Positions 53,991-64,000 of a stretch of 64,000 bases of DNA are shown here, piece by piece. Within the stretch, counting starts at the first letter, position 1, and every line of letters begins with the position of its first letter. The DNA comes from Limnephilus marmoratus (lineage: Eukaryota; Arthropoda; Insecta; Trichoptera; Limnephilidae), in the NCBI GenBank assembly GCA_917880885.1, contig OU862928.1, forward strand, positions 39,606,962 to 39,670,961. The letters are read 5' to 3'. The notes beneath the pieces were generated by a model that saw only the letters and a list, made by a program, of their open reading frames with translations, was not told where the DNA came from and searched no databases. The position numbers were made by a program, and so were the translations under genes.

Positions 53991-54504
53991 CTCATCATCA
54001 TAATGTTTCTCGACAACTGTTATGATTTTTTACGGTAGCAACACTGCTCCAAAGCTCAAAAACGCGGCCAATTTAGCATTTCGCGGCGTGTTGCCAACTT
54101 CACGTTTATTCATACGTCAACATCAGTCAACACAACGTTGACTTTGGTAAATCTATATTTAGATCTAAAATCTCCTTCCGTGAGTGCCGCAAATGGATCG
54201 TACCTTTTTTTAAACCTTTTCCGTGGCCGTGGTGCACGAATGCCGCGAATACGGTCAATATTTGCCAAAGCTCCGTTCAAAACGTCAAGATTCTCATAAA
54301 AGTTCGCCATTTCGTCAGTTACAACGCACGGGGTACTGAGTTAACCCTGGTGATCGGGTGGTTTAAATTCTGACAGCTACTACATCTCCCGTACAGCGAC
54401 TCGGTAAAAACACGCGCATGCGCGCGATTAACCCACCATGTTGAGTAACAATTTCACCTAACCCGGTCTTGCTCCGAGGTTGTATCTTATTTTGCGATGA
54501 TGAG
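53991..54504 (-). mobile_element. PIF/Harbinger element, internally deleted
   Basis: Inverted ends ctcatcatcat (left, after TTA) and gatgatgag (right, before TAA) suggest Harbinger termini. A further ttactcatcat lies at 53903, so the left end may be there instead. It contains the transposase N-terminus at 54110-54310. Confidence 0.6.
54110..54310 (-). pseudogene. HARBI1-like transposase N-terminal fragment
   Basis: 66 codons starting MANFYENLDVLNGALANIDR, then IRGIRAPRPRKRFKKRYDPF, ALTEGDFRSKYRFTK. The spacing of DVLNGAL, RAPRPR and F..YRFTK fits the start of insect HARBI1-like (Harbinger) transposases, which run to about 350-400 residues. The catalytic domain is missing; the frame ends in unrelated VNVVLTDVDV. 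Start chosen at the Met that begins the family-like segment. Confidence 0.65.
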
Positions 54505-54529
54505 TAAGACTGTTTTTTTTTATGTTTAG

Positions 54530-54876
54530 AAATATGATCTAAACGAGGTTAGAATGAGAAAACACCTAAAAGTTAACCATAAAATAGTTAAAATGTAGGT
54601 ACAATTTTATGAAACCAAAGTTTCCGCCCGCAATTTGAAAAAAATTAAACTTTGGGAAAATTTCCCTATTAAAATATGTGTGTTTTTTTTTTTTTTTCGT
54701 GATCAGTAGTTTTAGTTATGTAAAACGTAAGGGTAGCCATTTTTGAAACTATTTTAGTTTAGCATTTTTTTTTCGAATTATAAAATTTTAAAACGAATTT
54801 CATCACCTTTCAAAAACAGATTTTAGTTTCCGTTGTGTTCAGAAATATTTCATTTATTTGGATTTTTTTTCGATTC
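54530..54876 (+). repeat. AT-rich repeat shared with 39200-39780
   Basis: aaaagttaaccataaaatag, gtgatcagtagttttagtta, tcatcacctttcaaaaacag and aaatatttcatttatttgga match 39250-39640. SINE1 is inserted at its end. Confidence 0.6.
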
Positions 54877-55298
54877 GACGGCCTCCGTAGTCCAGTGGGT
54901 AAGACTCTTGACTCACAATCCGGAGGTCACGGGTTCGAACCCGGCATGCGCAAATAAATTTTATTTGATTAATTTGTGTTATTTCACAATTAATTCATTT
55001 AAAATAATATATAGTATATTTGCGGCATGTTCCAGAGTGGAAGATACTATCAGTATCGCCCTGGTGTAAGACCACCATTCAGAATTGAAACGTTGCTTGA
55101 AAATGGCTTTAGCCGTGTTTAGTGACCAGATCTGAATAGCCAGGTACTTCCCAACCTTCCTCTTCCCCACCTCCTTCCCCTCCCCGCTACCTTCAGCCTC
55201 ACAACATACCCCATTTGGGGATGCCATAGTCTCACTGGCTCCAGACGGGAGCAGTTGAGATTCTTGTGCGGTATTCACTTGTAAAAAAAAAAAAAAAG
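54877..55298 (+). mobile_element. SINE1 full-length copy, least degraded
   Basis: The head 54879-54951 has A box tagtccagtgggtaaga and B box gggttcgaacccg; the loop ctcacaa gives anticodon CAC, as in tRNA-Val. The body and the 3' end (ctggctccagacgggagcag, ttcttgtgcggtattcactt) lead into a 15-base A run. Good reference for the family. Confidence 0.92.
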
Positions 55299-55920
55299 TC
55301 CAAACATATGAAATTAGGTAATTTGAGTAAATTTATTGTTAAATGCAGATATCAGATTTGATATAAAATGACTGCTAGCGCCTCAGCATCTAAAAAAGGA
55401 ACTATTCTCCAGCTTATCAGGGCTTGGATGGTAGATTTAGCCCGCTTAAATTTGAGCGAGGAATATCGTACATAGCGAGGATACGGCCATAGACAGCTCA
55501 TTTTTACTCATAGGGCATGAGTAAAAATAAGCCATCTACGGCTTTAAATGCACGCCAATGCTACCCATCTACCAAACCAGCTAACAAAACGTTGATCTAA
55601 TTGATTTTGGTGTCTTAGTCTCTCACGAAAGATGATTGGTAATTTTTTCATCTAATTCGATCAGTTTTATTATGTTATAAGAGCCGCCTACTGCCTTTGT
55701 GTAGTTTTTTTTCTGCCACCCGGTACCTGCGCAGAAACCTGGAGTTTTTTGGGACACCCATTACTGGGGCTATGTCCAGTGTAATTAATAATGTAATGGC
55801 AGATTAAATTTTGAAGAGAAGTCATTTTTAATTAGGAACCTACCTATCTATAAAACGGTTATGTTTTTTTTTCTTTTGGACCGGTACTCTTTTATGGTTC
55901 GTAAAATTTTGTATATAATA
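55299..55920. other. Unassigned stretch
   Basis: A local inverted repeat, agctcatttttactcatagg and catgagtaaaaataagc, lies at 55496-55536. Nothing else recognised. Confidence 0.35.
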
Positions 55921-56335
55921 CTAGCTGGTTCCCGGCATGCGTTGCAATGCTTTATTCAAAGAAATAAATTGTTTCTCCTTGCATGTCCTTTCCCGTGCGT
56001 CCCCGTACCCCTCCCGCATCCCTTTCCCCTCCCGCGTTCCCCTTCCACCTTCCCCGCCCACCCTCTCCCCTCTGCCACTCCCTCGTCCCACCAACCTCCC
56101 TCCCGTGTTCCATATATTCAGTCCCAGTACATTCAGTTTTCAAATAGTTCGCTTGCCACTGATTACAATTTTATAATTCAAATTTTCATTTTTCATATAT
56201 TATAAATATTAATTTTTTAATATTATAAGAATAATCAAATTTGGTACCTAACATAGGTTCTTATTAAGAATATTGATAATAAAAAATCCATACACAATTT
56301 GCAATAAACGGTTAACTGTCATGTTTTTAATTCGC
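55921..56335 (-). mobile_element. Truncated Helitron (H5)
   Basis: Left ctagctggttcccggcatgc, C/T-rich block 55985-56105, gtacattcagttttcaaata. The 5'-end sequence (cgattcattttta) is missing, so this is a partial copy. Confidence 0.7.
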
Positions 56336-57042
56336 AATGTGGTTTTTTAAAGTCTTTTTAAATCCATCTTCAAGCTACTTGTAGTTATCTTCTCTATGTA
56401 CTTTTATATTATATGTATTTTGTCAATGCTCTTCATCTATATGTAATCTCCTTTCATTGTGATCTCCCTTTTTTCTTTTCTGTTCGTGTTATTGTTATAT
56501 TGTTAATTGGACTATTTTTCCGTAAAAAAAAAAAAATAAAAAATAAATTTAAAAAATAATTCAAAAATCTTACCTTTATATAGCTGGTAATCGAAATATC
56601 GCCAAACCACCAAATATTATTGTTTTAATTACATAAACAATTTTTATATCACTTCACACTTAAAGTCGCCACTTAAAAACACTTATTTCTTTGATCCAAA
56701 ACTGAAAAACCAAAAAATTAAAATCATTAGCATTTTTTTATCGAAATTACAATAGATTTTCAAATTGGTATAAAAATATTTTTTCACAGTTTTTCTTCTT
56801 TCATTCTTCAAGCATACATTATATATGTATTATTTACCCTGTCTAATAAATTCTATACAGAAAACTTTGTTCAAATTTCATGATGCCAGCGCACAAAGTT
56901 CTAGAGTTTTTAATGATTCAGACATACCGTACACAGAAGCTTGTATCATGTAATATAATAGTAAATAAGGTTCATATATACGTAACTATAGGTATATTTA
57001 AATAACTGTCTGTGAACAGAAAAACTCGCGACCAAAAGAGAA
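56336..57042. other. Unassigned stretch
   Basis: An A-rich segment at 56524-56555 could be a LINE tail. Nothing else recognised. Confidence 0.3.
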
Positions 57043-57492
57043 TCTAATATATAAAATTCTCGTGTCACGGTGTTTGTTACCATACTCCTCCGAAACGGCT
57101 GGACCTATTTTGATGAAATTTTGTGTGCTTATCTGGTAGGTCTGAGAATCGACCAACATCTATTTTTCATACCCCTAAAAGTAAAGGGTGTTCCACTCCG
57201 AAGAAAATTATTTTCCCCATACATTTTGTATGGAACGAATTCTCCTATTTTGAAAGAACTGCAGCAATATTGTAAGGGGTATAATATTGAACTGTGAACC
57301 GGGGGAGGGGGGAAAGGAACTCAGGAAGGGTGGTCAGCGGGACGGGGGAAGGGGAGAAGTGGAGTGGGGAGAGGGAGAAGGAACGCGAGAGGGGAAAGGA
57401 TACGCAGGGAGAAACAATTTAGATCAATTCAGCTAATAAGTTGACAACAGTTTTTGATACTGAGGCGGTACGAAGTTCGCCGGATCAGCTAG
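57043..57492 (+). mobile_element. Non-autonomous Helitron (H7), complete
   Basis: Starts A|TCTAATATATAAAATTCTCG and ends cgccggatcagctag|T, the full Helitron signature. The interior keeps gtcacggtgtttgttaccat and cctccgaaacggctggacc. Between 57300 and 57420 it holds the inverted C/T-rich block of the H1 family (agagggagaaggaacgcgag), so it is a chimera of two Helitron families. The 75-codon frame is chance. Confidence 0.88.
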
Positions 57493-58327
57493 TATTTTTA
57501 TAATTTTCTCTTATTTACTAAATCAAAACCAAAATTTCCCCCGTGAATTTCCTTCACATGATTTAAACCAGCTGCCGAGAATTCAAATTTCGTCGAAAGA
57601 CGGTCTTGCGATTGTACCCTTGCAACTGTACAGGGCGGTCCCGATGAGAAAGATTAATTATTCACTGTACCAGCGTTTTTTAAATAATAACTCAATATCG
57701 GTTCTATTTCAATAAGAATTTGCTTTGATATATGCTTATATTCAAAAATGCTCAAACGCGTGATGATATAACTATTAAAATTAGTACTTTTTTTGATTAT
57801 TTTTAGATCATAAGTATTTATAATTTTTCAATAACGTCTAAGCAAAATAAAAATATATAAAAAAAATTATATATGTCACTTTATACGACAAACTGAGAAA
57901 TATTTTCGTCAGAAAACACTTGCTCAGATCTTTTTTTAAAGATTTCATATCAGTGATTATATGATTTGAAATATGTGTTGTATAATACAAAATTTAGTTT
58001 GAAAATTTAACAAATCTGCCAAACACCTTTTATTTAAAAATGGCATATTTCCGTTTGTGTCTGGTTATTCCCTCTTAAGTCCCTACTTATTTAATGGGGT
58101 ATTTTCACAAACTTTATTAAATTAAATATATGTATATAAACAAAATTTATTATCATTAACAATGTGTGCAGGATTTAAAGTTTATTTTTCTGATTCTGAT
58201 CATTGTACTAAAAACGTGTAATTTTATATTTTCATTCATATTAATTGATTTGAAAAATCGCACAATCCGAAACGCTGACAACTGGCCACAACGTCACAAT
58301 GTCATAGAAACCGCCACTGGTTGGTAA
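57493..58327. other. AT-rich, unassigned
   Basis: AT-rich; no end motif or frame recognised. Confidence 0.35.
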
Positions 58328-58772
58328 AGCCTCGTCGACACACAGCTAGTTTACAAGCTACTATCTGGGAAATTCACTATCTGTTAGTAAACTCGCCCAG
58401 TGTCATCGTGTCACTTGCTAACTAGCAGCAACTAGCAGATTGTGGACAATCTACGAAAAAAAGTTGAAAGGTCGTCAACTTTACTCGCCTACACGCTTGC
58501 TCCGCTTGCTCGTGATTGGTTTATTTATGTTTCCAACATGGCTTCCGATAAACAGCTGATTTCGACTGTCAAACATGTGAAGAATTAGTTCACGCAGGCG
58601 TCGTTATTCTTGTTACTGGCGCTAGCAGCGGCCTCAGTTTCCCACGCTTCTGAGCGAGTGGACAGTTTTGTGTGTCATCATGACAATCTCACGCGCCGGT
58701 TTTCCCGCTTTTAAACTTAGTAGAAGGTAGGCAGAGTAGATGGTAGTAAACTAGCTGTGTGTCATCGAGGCT
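58328..58772. mobile_element. PIF/Harbinger-type MITE
   Basis: Inverted ends agcctcgtcgacacacagct and agctgtgtgtcatcgaggct, flanked by TAA on both sides (58325-58327, 58773-58775). 445 bp, GC-richer than its surroundings. No coding. Confidence 0.85.
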
Positions 58773-59384
58773 TAAGATGAATATATACGTGAAATCCAAT
58801 TTAGAACCTATTTTGATCAATCTTTACGACGAATCGGCTTACGGCATGAACATAAAAAAATATGCTACGGATAAATCGAAGCTTTCACTAGCTTTTCTAT
58901 GTATTGGAATCACAATAAAATTATTATTTACGTAACTAAAAATAAAAGCGTAAACCAACAAAAAAAATGTTTTTTCATGACTTAACTATGAAGCAATACA
59001 AGAAACAATTTTTAAAAATTACCCCTTTATGGTTATGACTATTTTTGAGGTTTTCCATGTTCTAAATTTTTTTCGTTCTTATAAAATTATGCAACAAAAT
59101 AAATAAAAACCACTTTTTCGCTTATTAGTCTCGTGCAAACGAAGCTCGATTTTAAAATTTTGCAGGCATGAGATTCGAAATATTTCTAGCGTTTATATTC
59201 CTCTTAAGAGGGCTGTCATCAACGTTGCACGGCGTGACGTCAACGCCGCCGATTTCACGAATGAAAACAAACATGTCGTTTTTGCAACAAATCGAAATTG
59301 GCACATTTTCAATCGATGTAGAAAATTTATTCATCAACAAAAAATGAAATAAAAATGCTTCCATAATCGTAATTATTTATTGAT
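58773..59384. other. Unassigned, with one unrecognised frame
   Basis: A 70-codon minus frame (59152-59364) spans a GC-richer part with TGACGTCA at 59235-59242. No domain is recognised and it is not called a gene. Confidence 0.35.
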
Positions 59385-59520
59385 GGATTCATACGTCCGT
59401 CACTCCTGGACATATTGACCCGCAGATTCCTACCCACCCCTCATATCTATTTCCTTCCCAGAATTTCCTCTTCTTCCTTTCCTTTAAAGACCCTCGACAC
59501 AGCATCCCTCAAGATGATAC
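59385..59520 (+). repeat. SINE3 fragment
   Basis: cactcctggacatattgacc, gattcctacccacccctcat and cctcgacacagcatccctca match SINE3 at 21950-22080. The tail is cut. Confidence 0.65.
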
Positions 59521-59954
59521 ATGACAAATAACCCAAGGATTCAAAATTGAAAAAATAATCATTACTGAACTAATTAATAATGGAAAGAGAATTGACATAC
59601 TACATACAAATTTACAGACAGACGGCCACAGCATGCGAAACGGCCAAGTTTTATACTTTAACAAATGATGGTAAATGTTGACTTCTGTTATGTGATCGGT
59701 CATCAGAAAATTATTTATAATACTATGAACACATTCAGGAAATATCAGCTATTATATGAATATCTCGGAACATCCACGTTCTTGTGTAACATATGACATT
59801 ATACTGAACATTATTTAAACGTATGACCAATCGTGTCATCGGAAATACTTCCTGGAATCATCGTTGAAATTTGCTTCCGAGAAAATGACTTCCTTACCAA
59901 CAACACTGCAGGTGTAAGCATGCCATATAAGAGACATGTGATTTTTTATTTTTT
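59521..59954. other. Unassigned stretch
   Basis: Nothing recognised. Confidence 0.35.
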
Positions 59955-60350
59955 ATTTTACATATATACCGCACAAGAGTCCCAACTGATCCCGTCTGGA
60001 GCGAGTGGGACTATGGCATCCGCAATTGGGGTATATTGTTAGGCTGAAGGTAATGGGGAGTTTAAGGAGATGGGGAAGAGGAAGGTGGGGAAGTACCTGG
60101 CTATTCAGACCTGGTCACCAAACACGGCTAACGCCATTTCAAGCAACGTTTCAATTCTGAATGGTGGTCTTACACCAGGGCGATACTGAGAGTATCTTCC
60201 ACTCTGGAACGTGCCGCAAATATACTATATATTATTTTAAATGAATAACACAAATTAATCAAAAAAAAATTATTTGCCAGGCCGGGATTCGATCCCGCGA
60301 CCTTCGGAGTGCTAGTCAAGAGCCTTATTGCTGGACTACGCCGGCCGTCA
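59955..60350 (-). mobile_element. SINE1 copy (inverted)
   Basis: taccgcacaagagtcccaac at the left (tail side), full body, and tRNA-like head at 60279-60349 with B box gggattcgatcccgcgacc. No long poly-A remains. Confidence 0.85.
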
Positions 60351-60573
60351 TACGTTATACGTTGTTTATTGATTCTGTCATATCTATTCTAAACACTGAA
60401 CAAACAAAGATATAGAAATGATTCTTGTGCAAGAACTAAGCGGAATTTTCCTTACTTTTTACAAAATTGATCAAATTTGTGCCAAAATTCTTCCTTTAAC
60501 AGGTATTATTCAATTTCATTGGTTTGTACGAAACTCACGTGTGCCAAGGTCAACGAACGCCATTTTGTTTTTT

Positions 60574-60895
60574 GACGAACCTCCATTGTCGAGAGGTAAG
60601 ACTCTCGACTTGCAGATCATCTAAAGGTCGCTGGTTTAAATCCCGGAGTGTGCAAATAAATTGTATTTGATTGATTTGTATTATTTCACAATTTAATCAT
60701 TAAAAATAATCTAAAGTAAATTTGCGGCACGTTTCAGAGTGGAAAATACTGTCAATATCGTCCTTGTGTAAGACCACCATTCAGATTCATCAATTGAAAA
60801 GTAGCTAGAAATGGCTTTAGCCGTATTTGGTGACCAAATCTGAATAGCCAGACGCTTCCCCACCTTCCTCCCCCCTCATCCTCCAACCTGTCATA
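60574..60895 (+). mobile_element. SINE1 copy, 3' shortened
   Basis: Head 60574-60652 (gaggtaagactctcgact, ggtttaaatccc), body to ccccaccttcctcccccc. It lacks the last ~70 bp (the ctggctccag region) but ends in an A run, so it may have arisen by internal priming or deletion. Confidence 0.8.
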
Positions 60896-61246
60896 AAAAA
60901 AAATCGAAAAAGAAGAAACGTTATTTAATTTAGTTTGGTTGTAGAAACGGAACAAGGCAAAGACTAGACACTAGACAGTATTAGAAATTCATTTATGTAA
61001 AAAATTTCAGAAAATCCAACCAAATATTCGCGTCTTCCACGCGTTCTGTTTTCAAACAAAATTTTAATTTGGATTTGAGTACCAACCTCACCAACCAATC
61101 ATAAAAATGATTTTTTTAATCAAAAAGTAAAGCAAATAACTAGTTCGAACATGTGCTACTTTGGAAGTTAAGATACGTTTTAAGATTTTCACGGCCAAAA
61201 GTATTTTCTTTATTTATTTGTGTTTTAAATTGTAAAATATAGACCA

Positions 61247-62068
61247 CTGGCTGGTTCCCGGCATACGTTGCAATGCCATATTCAAATAAATAAATTGTTT
61301 CTCCCTGCATGTCCTTTCCCGTGCGTCCCCGTTCCCCTCCAGCATTCCCGTTCCTCTCCAGACTTCCCCTTCCACCTTCCCCACCCACCCTCTCCCCTCT
61401 CCAGCTCCCCATCCCGCCAAACCCCCTCCCGCGTTCCTTATATTCAGTCCCAGTACGTTCAGTTTTCAAACAGCTCGCGTGCCTATTAAAAAAAAATTTA
61501 TTTCAAATTTTCATTTTTCGAATATTACAAATATATATATATTTTTTTTAAGTTTCTTTATTCTTTAAATGGTTCGTTACATAAATTCGGGATTTTTCGA
61601 CCACCATACTAGGCACATGCCCGGATTATAAGAACAATCAATCAAATTTGGTACCTGACATAGGTACCTATTTAAAATATCTATAATTTAAAAATCCATG
61701 GACAATTCTTTTGTTAATTGTTTTTTATGTTCAATTCGTAGAACTCCATTTTAAATGTTTTTAATTATAATGTTTTTATCGAGTTCTGGGAGTATTTTAA
61801 AATTCTTGCAAAACTCAACATTATCAAATTTAATTTTAAATAAATTTAAAAAAATTCTTTTGTTACAAAAAAAAACAGCTGCCTCTAAATTCACATTCAT
61901 CAAACGCGCAAGTTTTCTGAAATTATCCAATTTTCTTAGTTTTTCTTTCCGTAAGAACCTTCTACAAAGTATTAGAAAACTTAAAAAAAAAGTTGAATGA
62001 AATAGGTAAAGTCGTTCTGAAGTTATGACGTGTAAAAGTGAAACAGGGATTCATTTTTATATATAAAG
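61247..62068 (-). mobile_element. Non-autonomous Helitron (H6)
   Basis: Left end ctggctggttcccggcatac (CTAG mutated to CTGG), C/T-rich block 61310-61435, gtacgttcagttttcaaaca, right end attcatttttatatataaag. A ~90-bp segment at 61540-61630 is not shared with H4, probably a further insertion. Confidence 0.7.
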
Positions 62069-62255
62069 AAGGTTACTTAGAAAAGCTTTTTCATATAGGC
62101 ATAAACGTAAATTAAAAAAACCGATTCACATTGTAACTCGCATTTGTCGTACATAAATTAAAATTTCTCCCCAAAAATACTCTTTTTTCGGTGTGTTGTT
62201 TTTTTTTCATTTTATATTTTATTATATTTACAAATATGACAAGGTGAAATAACAT

Positions 62256-63609
62256 AATTTGCCCTCTTCACAAGAAAGGAGACCCTATGAACTGCTCTAA
62301 CTATAGGGGCATAACGCTGCTGAATATCTCATACAAGATCCTATCAAATGTACTGTGTGGTAGGCTTATGAAATATTCGGATGGCATAATTGGCCAATAT
62401 CAAACTGGGTTCCGTAAGGGGAAATCTACAACTGATCAAATCTTTTCACTGAGACAGATACTGGAAAAAACAATAGAATTTAATGTTGATACATACCATC
62501 TCTTCATAGATTTTAAGGCTGCCTATGACACGGTAAATAGAGAAAGACTGTACAGAGCCTTGGATGAATTTAATATCCCAAGAAAACTGGTAAACTTAGT
62601 AAGGCTCACAATGTCTAATGTTGAGTGCCGAGTCAGAATACAACAGGATCTGTCAGACACCCTAAAGACCTTCAATGGACTAAGACAAGGAGATGCACTT
62701 GCCTGCATTTTATTCAATTTAGCGCTGGAAAAGGCCATCCGAAATGCAGGTATACAAACCACAGGCCATATTTTTAACAAGTCTGTTCAGCTCCTTGCTT
62801 ATGCTGACGATATAGATATCATCGCACGCTCAGAATATGAACTAAAATCGGCGTTTAAAAGCTTAGCTATGACGGCAAGGAACATGGGATTGGTCATCAA
62901 CGAGGGGAAGACAAAATATATGCCCGTACGTGGACGCCAGAAACCACCAAGTATACAGATAGATAATTATACATTTGAAACTGTCAACGAGTTTGTATAT
63001 CTCGGTACTATGGTGACAAATGACAACAATGTATCCAGCGAAATCAAAAGAAGAATAGTAGCTGCAAATCGATACTACTTTGGGCTACAGAAGCATATGA
63101 AATCTCGCCACCTTACCAGAAGAACTAAAGTCCTGCTTTACAAGACCCTTATACGACCTGTTCTTATGTATGGTTCGGAATGCTGGACAATCAGTAAGGG
63201 TGATGAAGGAGCCCTAGAAAGTTTTGAAAGGAAGGTGCTGCGAAGGATTTACGGCCCAGTCTGTGATAATGGAGAATGGCGTATCAGATACAACCAGGAG
63301 CTATACGATCTTTACGAGGACCCTAATATCTCCAAGGAAATCAAAACTGGAAGACTCAGGTGGACTGGACATATCCAGAGAATGAGCGAAGGAGATATTC
63401 CAAAGCGAATTATGGATGGTGCACCTGGGGGTCGGAGAAGAGTTGGAAGACCAAAGCTTCGATGGCTGGATGGAGTGGTGAAGGATGCAAGCACCATCGG
63501 CATCCGAAACTGGCGCAACGCAGCACAACACCGACAGTCATGGAGGCAGGCTGGAGGCCGGAGGCCAAGACCCGACCTGGGTTGTAGAGCCACAGATGAT
63601 GATGATGAT
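62256..63609 (+). pseudogene. RTE3, 5'-truncated but open reverse transcriptase
   Basis: RTE polyproteins carry an APE-type endonuclease and a reverse transcriptase that primes at nicked target DNA. Here reading is open from 62257 (ICPLHKKGDP) to the stop at 63637, past the element end. Domains in order: NYRGITLLNISYKIL (fingers), TYHLFIDFKAAYDTV (motif A Asp), GLRQGDALACILFNLALEKA (motif B), LLAYADDIDII (motif C, YADD intact), then YLGTMVTNDNN, LYKTLIRPVLMYGSECW (thumb), GRLRWTGHIQRMSEGD, GRPKLRWLDGV. It ends with (GATGAT)n, read as DDDDD. The endonuclease is missing. TSD gaaataacat at 62246-62255 and 63610-63619. No stop or frameshift, so it is probably recent, though dead on arrival. Confidence 0.92.
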
Positions 63610-63840
63610 GAAATAACATTTTTAAATAATTATCGTTAACTATCAATAATTGCCAAAGTTGCCTCTAAAATAAAGAAAAATCGACTTTTTTAATGGCTAA
63701 TATTTTATAAATCAAAACACAAATAAATAAAGTAGCACATATCCGTAATTTATTTGTTATACCTTTGGATTAAAACATATATTTTTTAGTTTGTTTAAGT
63801 ATTTTGGAATCAAATCCAAATTTAAGTTAGTTAGTAGAAT

Positions 63841-64000
63841 GGCAAAGGATTATTGGATAATAATATGATATTCGAGAGAGATGTGGGTGGTAGAATAAGT
63901 CGGAGGCGTCCACTGAAGCAAGTTGAAAAAAGGTCTCGAAACGACTGTCGGTAGCTTAAGATAAAACTATGATCTCATGTCTCGTGGACGACAGAAAGGG
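63841..64000. other. Unassigned window end
   Basis: Not recognised; may be the edge of another element running out of the window. Confidence 0.3.

Larger units (their letters stand above)
60950..63840. mobile_element. AT1 copy, split by Helitron H6 and RTE3
   Basis: Left end part with aattttaatttggatttgag (61051); right end part with tggaatcaaatccaaattta (63807) inverted. The middle part at 62100-62240 (catttgtcgtacataaatta) matches 9567-9590. Same family as 9178 and 37740. Confidence 0.5.

Overview
This is a gene-poor, AT-rich eukaryotic window, best read as insect (arthropod) intergenic DNA. I found no convincing host gene. Open reading frames longer than about 60 codons that can be assigned belong to mobile elements or to tandem repeats. 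The arthropod reading rests on the repeat types: RTE-type and Jockey/CR1-type non-LTR retrotransposons, abundant short Helitrons ending CTAG with typical insect terminal sequences, hAT, piggyBac and PIF/Harbinger elements with correct target-site duplications (TSDs), and several tRNA-headed SINEs. The insect order cannot be told from the sequence.

Layout. 0-5 kb: a perfect foldback hAT MITE, a 28-bp minisatellite, and a Helitron-like unit (1547-3569) filled with an ~80-bp minisatellite of heat-shock-element-like TTCnnGAA arrays; then tRNA-headed SINEs. 5-12 kb: SINE2, Helitrons, a piggyBac MITE (TTAA sites intact), an AT-rich long-TIR element with a nested MITE, and a 31-bp minisatellite. 12-15 kb: a palindrome made of two Helitron 5' ends, broken by one hAT, which is broken by a second hAT, which holds a LINE fragment. 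15-17 kb: a decayed YqaJ-type nuclease gene. 17-27 kb: LINE and SINE remains, a reverse copy of the heat-shock-element Helitron, and an 18-bp minisatellite whose unit matches the FTZ-F1 nuclear-receptor site. 27-36 kb: a probable solo LTR, a Harbinger MITE, a tRNA-like sequence split by a SINE, and an RTE nested in another LINE. 36-46 kb: an inverted copy of the 17-kb composite repeat, SINE2, and a Helitron containing a hAT containing a second hAT, ending in a ~590-bp TAGAAGA microsatellite. 46-64 kb: further LINE, hAT, Helitron, Harbinger and SINE copies, and a 5'-truncated but open RTE reverse transcriptase (62256-63609), probably one of the youngest insertions.

Relations. The 3' tails of LINE-A and of the non-coding SINE3 family are nearly the same and fold into a predicted three-way junction, which suggests that SINE3 borrows the LINE-A machinery. 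RTE copies with (GATGAT)n or (GAA)n tails sit inside a SINE, a LINE and a hAT, each with recognisable TSDs, so the relative order of insertion can be read. The family names SINE1-3, LINE-A/B/C, R4 and AT1 are local labels for repeats recognised by comparison within this window, not database names.
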